Source of the DNA: a virus | Reading direction: 5' to 3' (one strand) | Length of the DNA stretch: 34,849 nt | IMG/VR virus record: IMGVR_UViG_3300038361_000191 | Span: 1-34,849 of that record | Part shown: one piece after another, positions 33,656-34,849 of the stretch | Numbering within the stretch: position 1 is the first letter of the stretch | Layout of the letters: each line of letters begins with the position of its first letter | The notes under the pieces: model-generated | What the model saw: only the letters and a program-made list of their open reading frames with translations | Database searches by the model: none | What the model was told of the DNA's origin: nothing | Made by a program: the position numbers and the translations under genes

Positions 33656-34849
33656 ATGAATGATACGGGGCAAGTATCTATTTCTATCTGCATGATGGTA
33701 AGGGACGAAGAAGAGAACCTTCAACGTTCCTTACCATCTTTAAAAAATTTAGCAGATGAACTAATTGTTATTGACACAGGATCAAAAGATAAGTCTATTG
33801 AGATTGCTAAGTCCTTTGGTGCTAAAGTTTATGAACATCCTTGGGAAGATGATTTTTCGAAACACAGGAATCAATCTGTTTCATATGCTACCTCAGACTG
33901 GATTTTCATTTTTGATGCTGATGAAGAACTAATTGTACCCAATGAATCTTCCATTAGGGAATTGAAGCAGTGGTTACTTAAATTAGAAGAACCTTGTTGT
34001 TCTGCTGCTATTGTTTTACATGATATTCAACAAGATAGACAGGTAATGCGTTTTAATTCTGTTCGTCTTTTTAGAAGGGGTCATGTTGAATATTTAGGAA
34101 CAGTTCATAATGCCCCTAAAGTTATAAATGGGGATTCAAAAGCGCCAATTTGTAATCTAATTGAATTGAATCATTACGGGTACGATTTAACACCAGAGAA
34201 AGCATTGATTAAAAGAAAACGTACTGAAAGCCTTCTCTTGAAAAGAATTGAACAAGATCCAGATGATGTGGCTGCTTATTTTTATTTGGTTCAAGCATAC
34301 ACAGCATATAGCGAGTATAACACAGCTATTAAGTATATTTTTAAGTATGAGGAAGTTGTTAAGAAAAATGGAGTTGAATTTAATGGTTCAATTTTTTGTA
34401 CTGCCGTTTCAGTTTTCAGAAAAGTGAGTGATAAAGAAAATTGTCAAAGGTGGTTGTTAAAAGGGTTAAAGAAATTTCCACGTGATTTAGATTTACTGAT
34501 GAATTTGACCGAATTTGGTGTTTGGCAAAAGAAGTTGAATTTGGTCATTCAGGGTGGAAAAGGATTTATGGAAGTGTATGAAGAATATTCTAATAATCCT
34601 TTAGCTAGTGGAAATAGATTTACTTACGCAAATGTACCAGAAGCAGCAGCTTATTGTTTATTCCACTTATCATTAGGTTTGCTTCAAGAGAGTAGTGAGT
34701 ATCTAAATAGATTAGGTGTAGTTTTAAATGATGCCGATCCTAAGTATGCTGCTGGAATGAAGGGTGATGTCGCAACTGTTCTAGATAAATTTGGTTGGCA
34801 CAGAGATGGTTGGAGTAGTTCTGCAAAGCCCAATATGATTGGTAGAGAA
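33656..34849 (+). CDS. Glycosyltransferase family 2 with TPR-like region, truncated by the window
   Basis: ATG 33656 is behind AAGGAG. All 398 codons to the edge are open. Residues 7-50 (SISICMMVRDEEENLQRSL, ELIVIDTGSKDKSIEIAKSF) and FIFDADEE near residues 82-89 form a GT-A/GT2 domain with the DxD metal site. Residues about 200-300 (DVAAYFYLVQAYTAYSEYNT) read as tetratricopeptide-like helices. This architecture is shared with SunS-like and phage virion glycosyltransferases. Its position directly after the cement gene suggests it glycosylates a virion protein. Confidence 0.85.
   Translation, partial: MNDTGQVSISICMMVRDEEENLQRSLPSLKNLADELIVIDTGSKDKSIEIAKSFGAKVYEHPWEDDFSKHRNQSVSYATSDWIFIFDADEELIVPNESSIRELKQWLLKLEEPCCSAAIVLHDIQQDRQVMRFNSVRLFRRGHVEYLGTVHNAPKVINGDSKAPICNLIELNHYGYDLTPEKALIKRKRTESLLLKRIEQDPDDVAAYFYLVQAYTAYSEYNTAIKYIFKYEEVVKKNGVEFNGSIFCTAVSVFRKVSDKENCQRWLLKGLKKFPRDLDLLMNLTEFGVWQKKLNLVIQGGKGFMEVYEEYSNNPLASGNRFTYANVPEAAAYCLFHLSLGLLQESSEYLNRLGVVLNDADPKYAAGMKGDVATVLDKFGWHRDGWSSSAKPNMIGRE

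Noticed and set aside
1-34849. tRNA or rRNA genes
   Set aside because: I looked for cloverleaf-like TTCGA-containing stretches outside genes and found none that fold convincingly by eye; a tRNAscan run would settle it.

Overview
This window is best read as part of the genome of a tailed double-stranded DNA phage or prophage (HK97-fold, Caudoviricetes-type). It holds a terminase small and large subunit, a portal, a scaffold, a major capsid protein and a probable capsid cement protein. Around these are tightly packed small genes with start/stop overlaps, free-standing homing endonucleases, a B12-dependent ribonucleotide reductase and a very large sugar and glycosyl-transfer region. The DNA is AT-rich by eye and nearly every gene has a strong Shine-Dalgarno (SD) sequence (AGGAGG or GAGGTG). 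Recognisable promoters are sigma70-like, several with an 18-nt spacer. That fits a Bacillota-like host, but the sequence does not prove the host.

Layout. (1) 1-2615, minus strand: a cassette array of very small genes (38-134 aa, some Cys-rich). They share a leader (CAACCC box, AT-rich stretch, GAGGTG, ATG) and are mostly separated by GGGGTTGCA/TGCAACCCC palindromes. A partial gene with a consensus promoter runs off the left edge, and an unusual AGGA/poly-T repeat tract lies between. (2) 2616-3352, no gene: a divergent control region with clustered GAGACAC sites and iteron-like direct repeats, a candidate origin or operator region. (3) 3353-10910, plus strand: small genes, nrdJ, an HNH/NUMOD3 endonuclease behind a promoter and a three-way-junction RNA, a Nudix-like protein, a nucleotide-kinase-like protein and small regulators. 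(4) 10912-25956, plus strand: about 15 kb of glycan genes. They comprise WbpB- and WbpD-like enzymes, a glycosyltransferase split by an inserted HTH gene, a three-domain glycosyltransferase, a further glycosyltransferase, methyltransferases, an SGNH hydrolase-like protein, a sulfotransferase, split transketolase halves, an extended SDR and a GDP-fucose-synthase-like SDR. A bidirectional terminator ends the block. (5) 25994-31043, minus strand: portal, terminase large and small subunits. (6) 31044-31340: divergent promoters and a leader of three hairpins with GGA in their loops. (7) 31341-34849, plus strand: scaffold, major capsid, cement and a glycosyltransferase that runs off the right edge.

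The strongest unusual object is in the terminase large-subunit gene. An intein of about 389 residues interrupts it just before Walker B. Where the intein's homing-endonuclease domain should be, the DNA instead encodes a 319-aa zinc-finger/HNH endonuclease in the +1 frame, with its own SD and ATG inside the intein. The terminase/intein frame stays open through the whole endonuclease gene. This looks like a dual-coding, out-of-frame nested homing endonuclease. A second selfish-element scar is the glycosyltransferase split between its two Rossmann domains at 12711-13118.

Together the glycan genes suggest that the phage makes and modifies (methylates, sulfates, perhaps deacetylates) a glycan for its own particle or its host's surface. 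The glycosyltransferase next to the capsid genes fits virion decoration, but no target can be seen.
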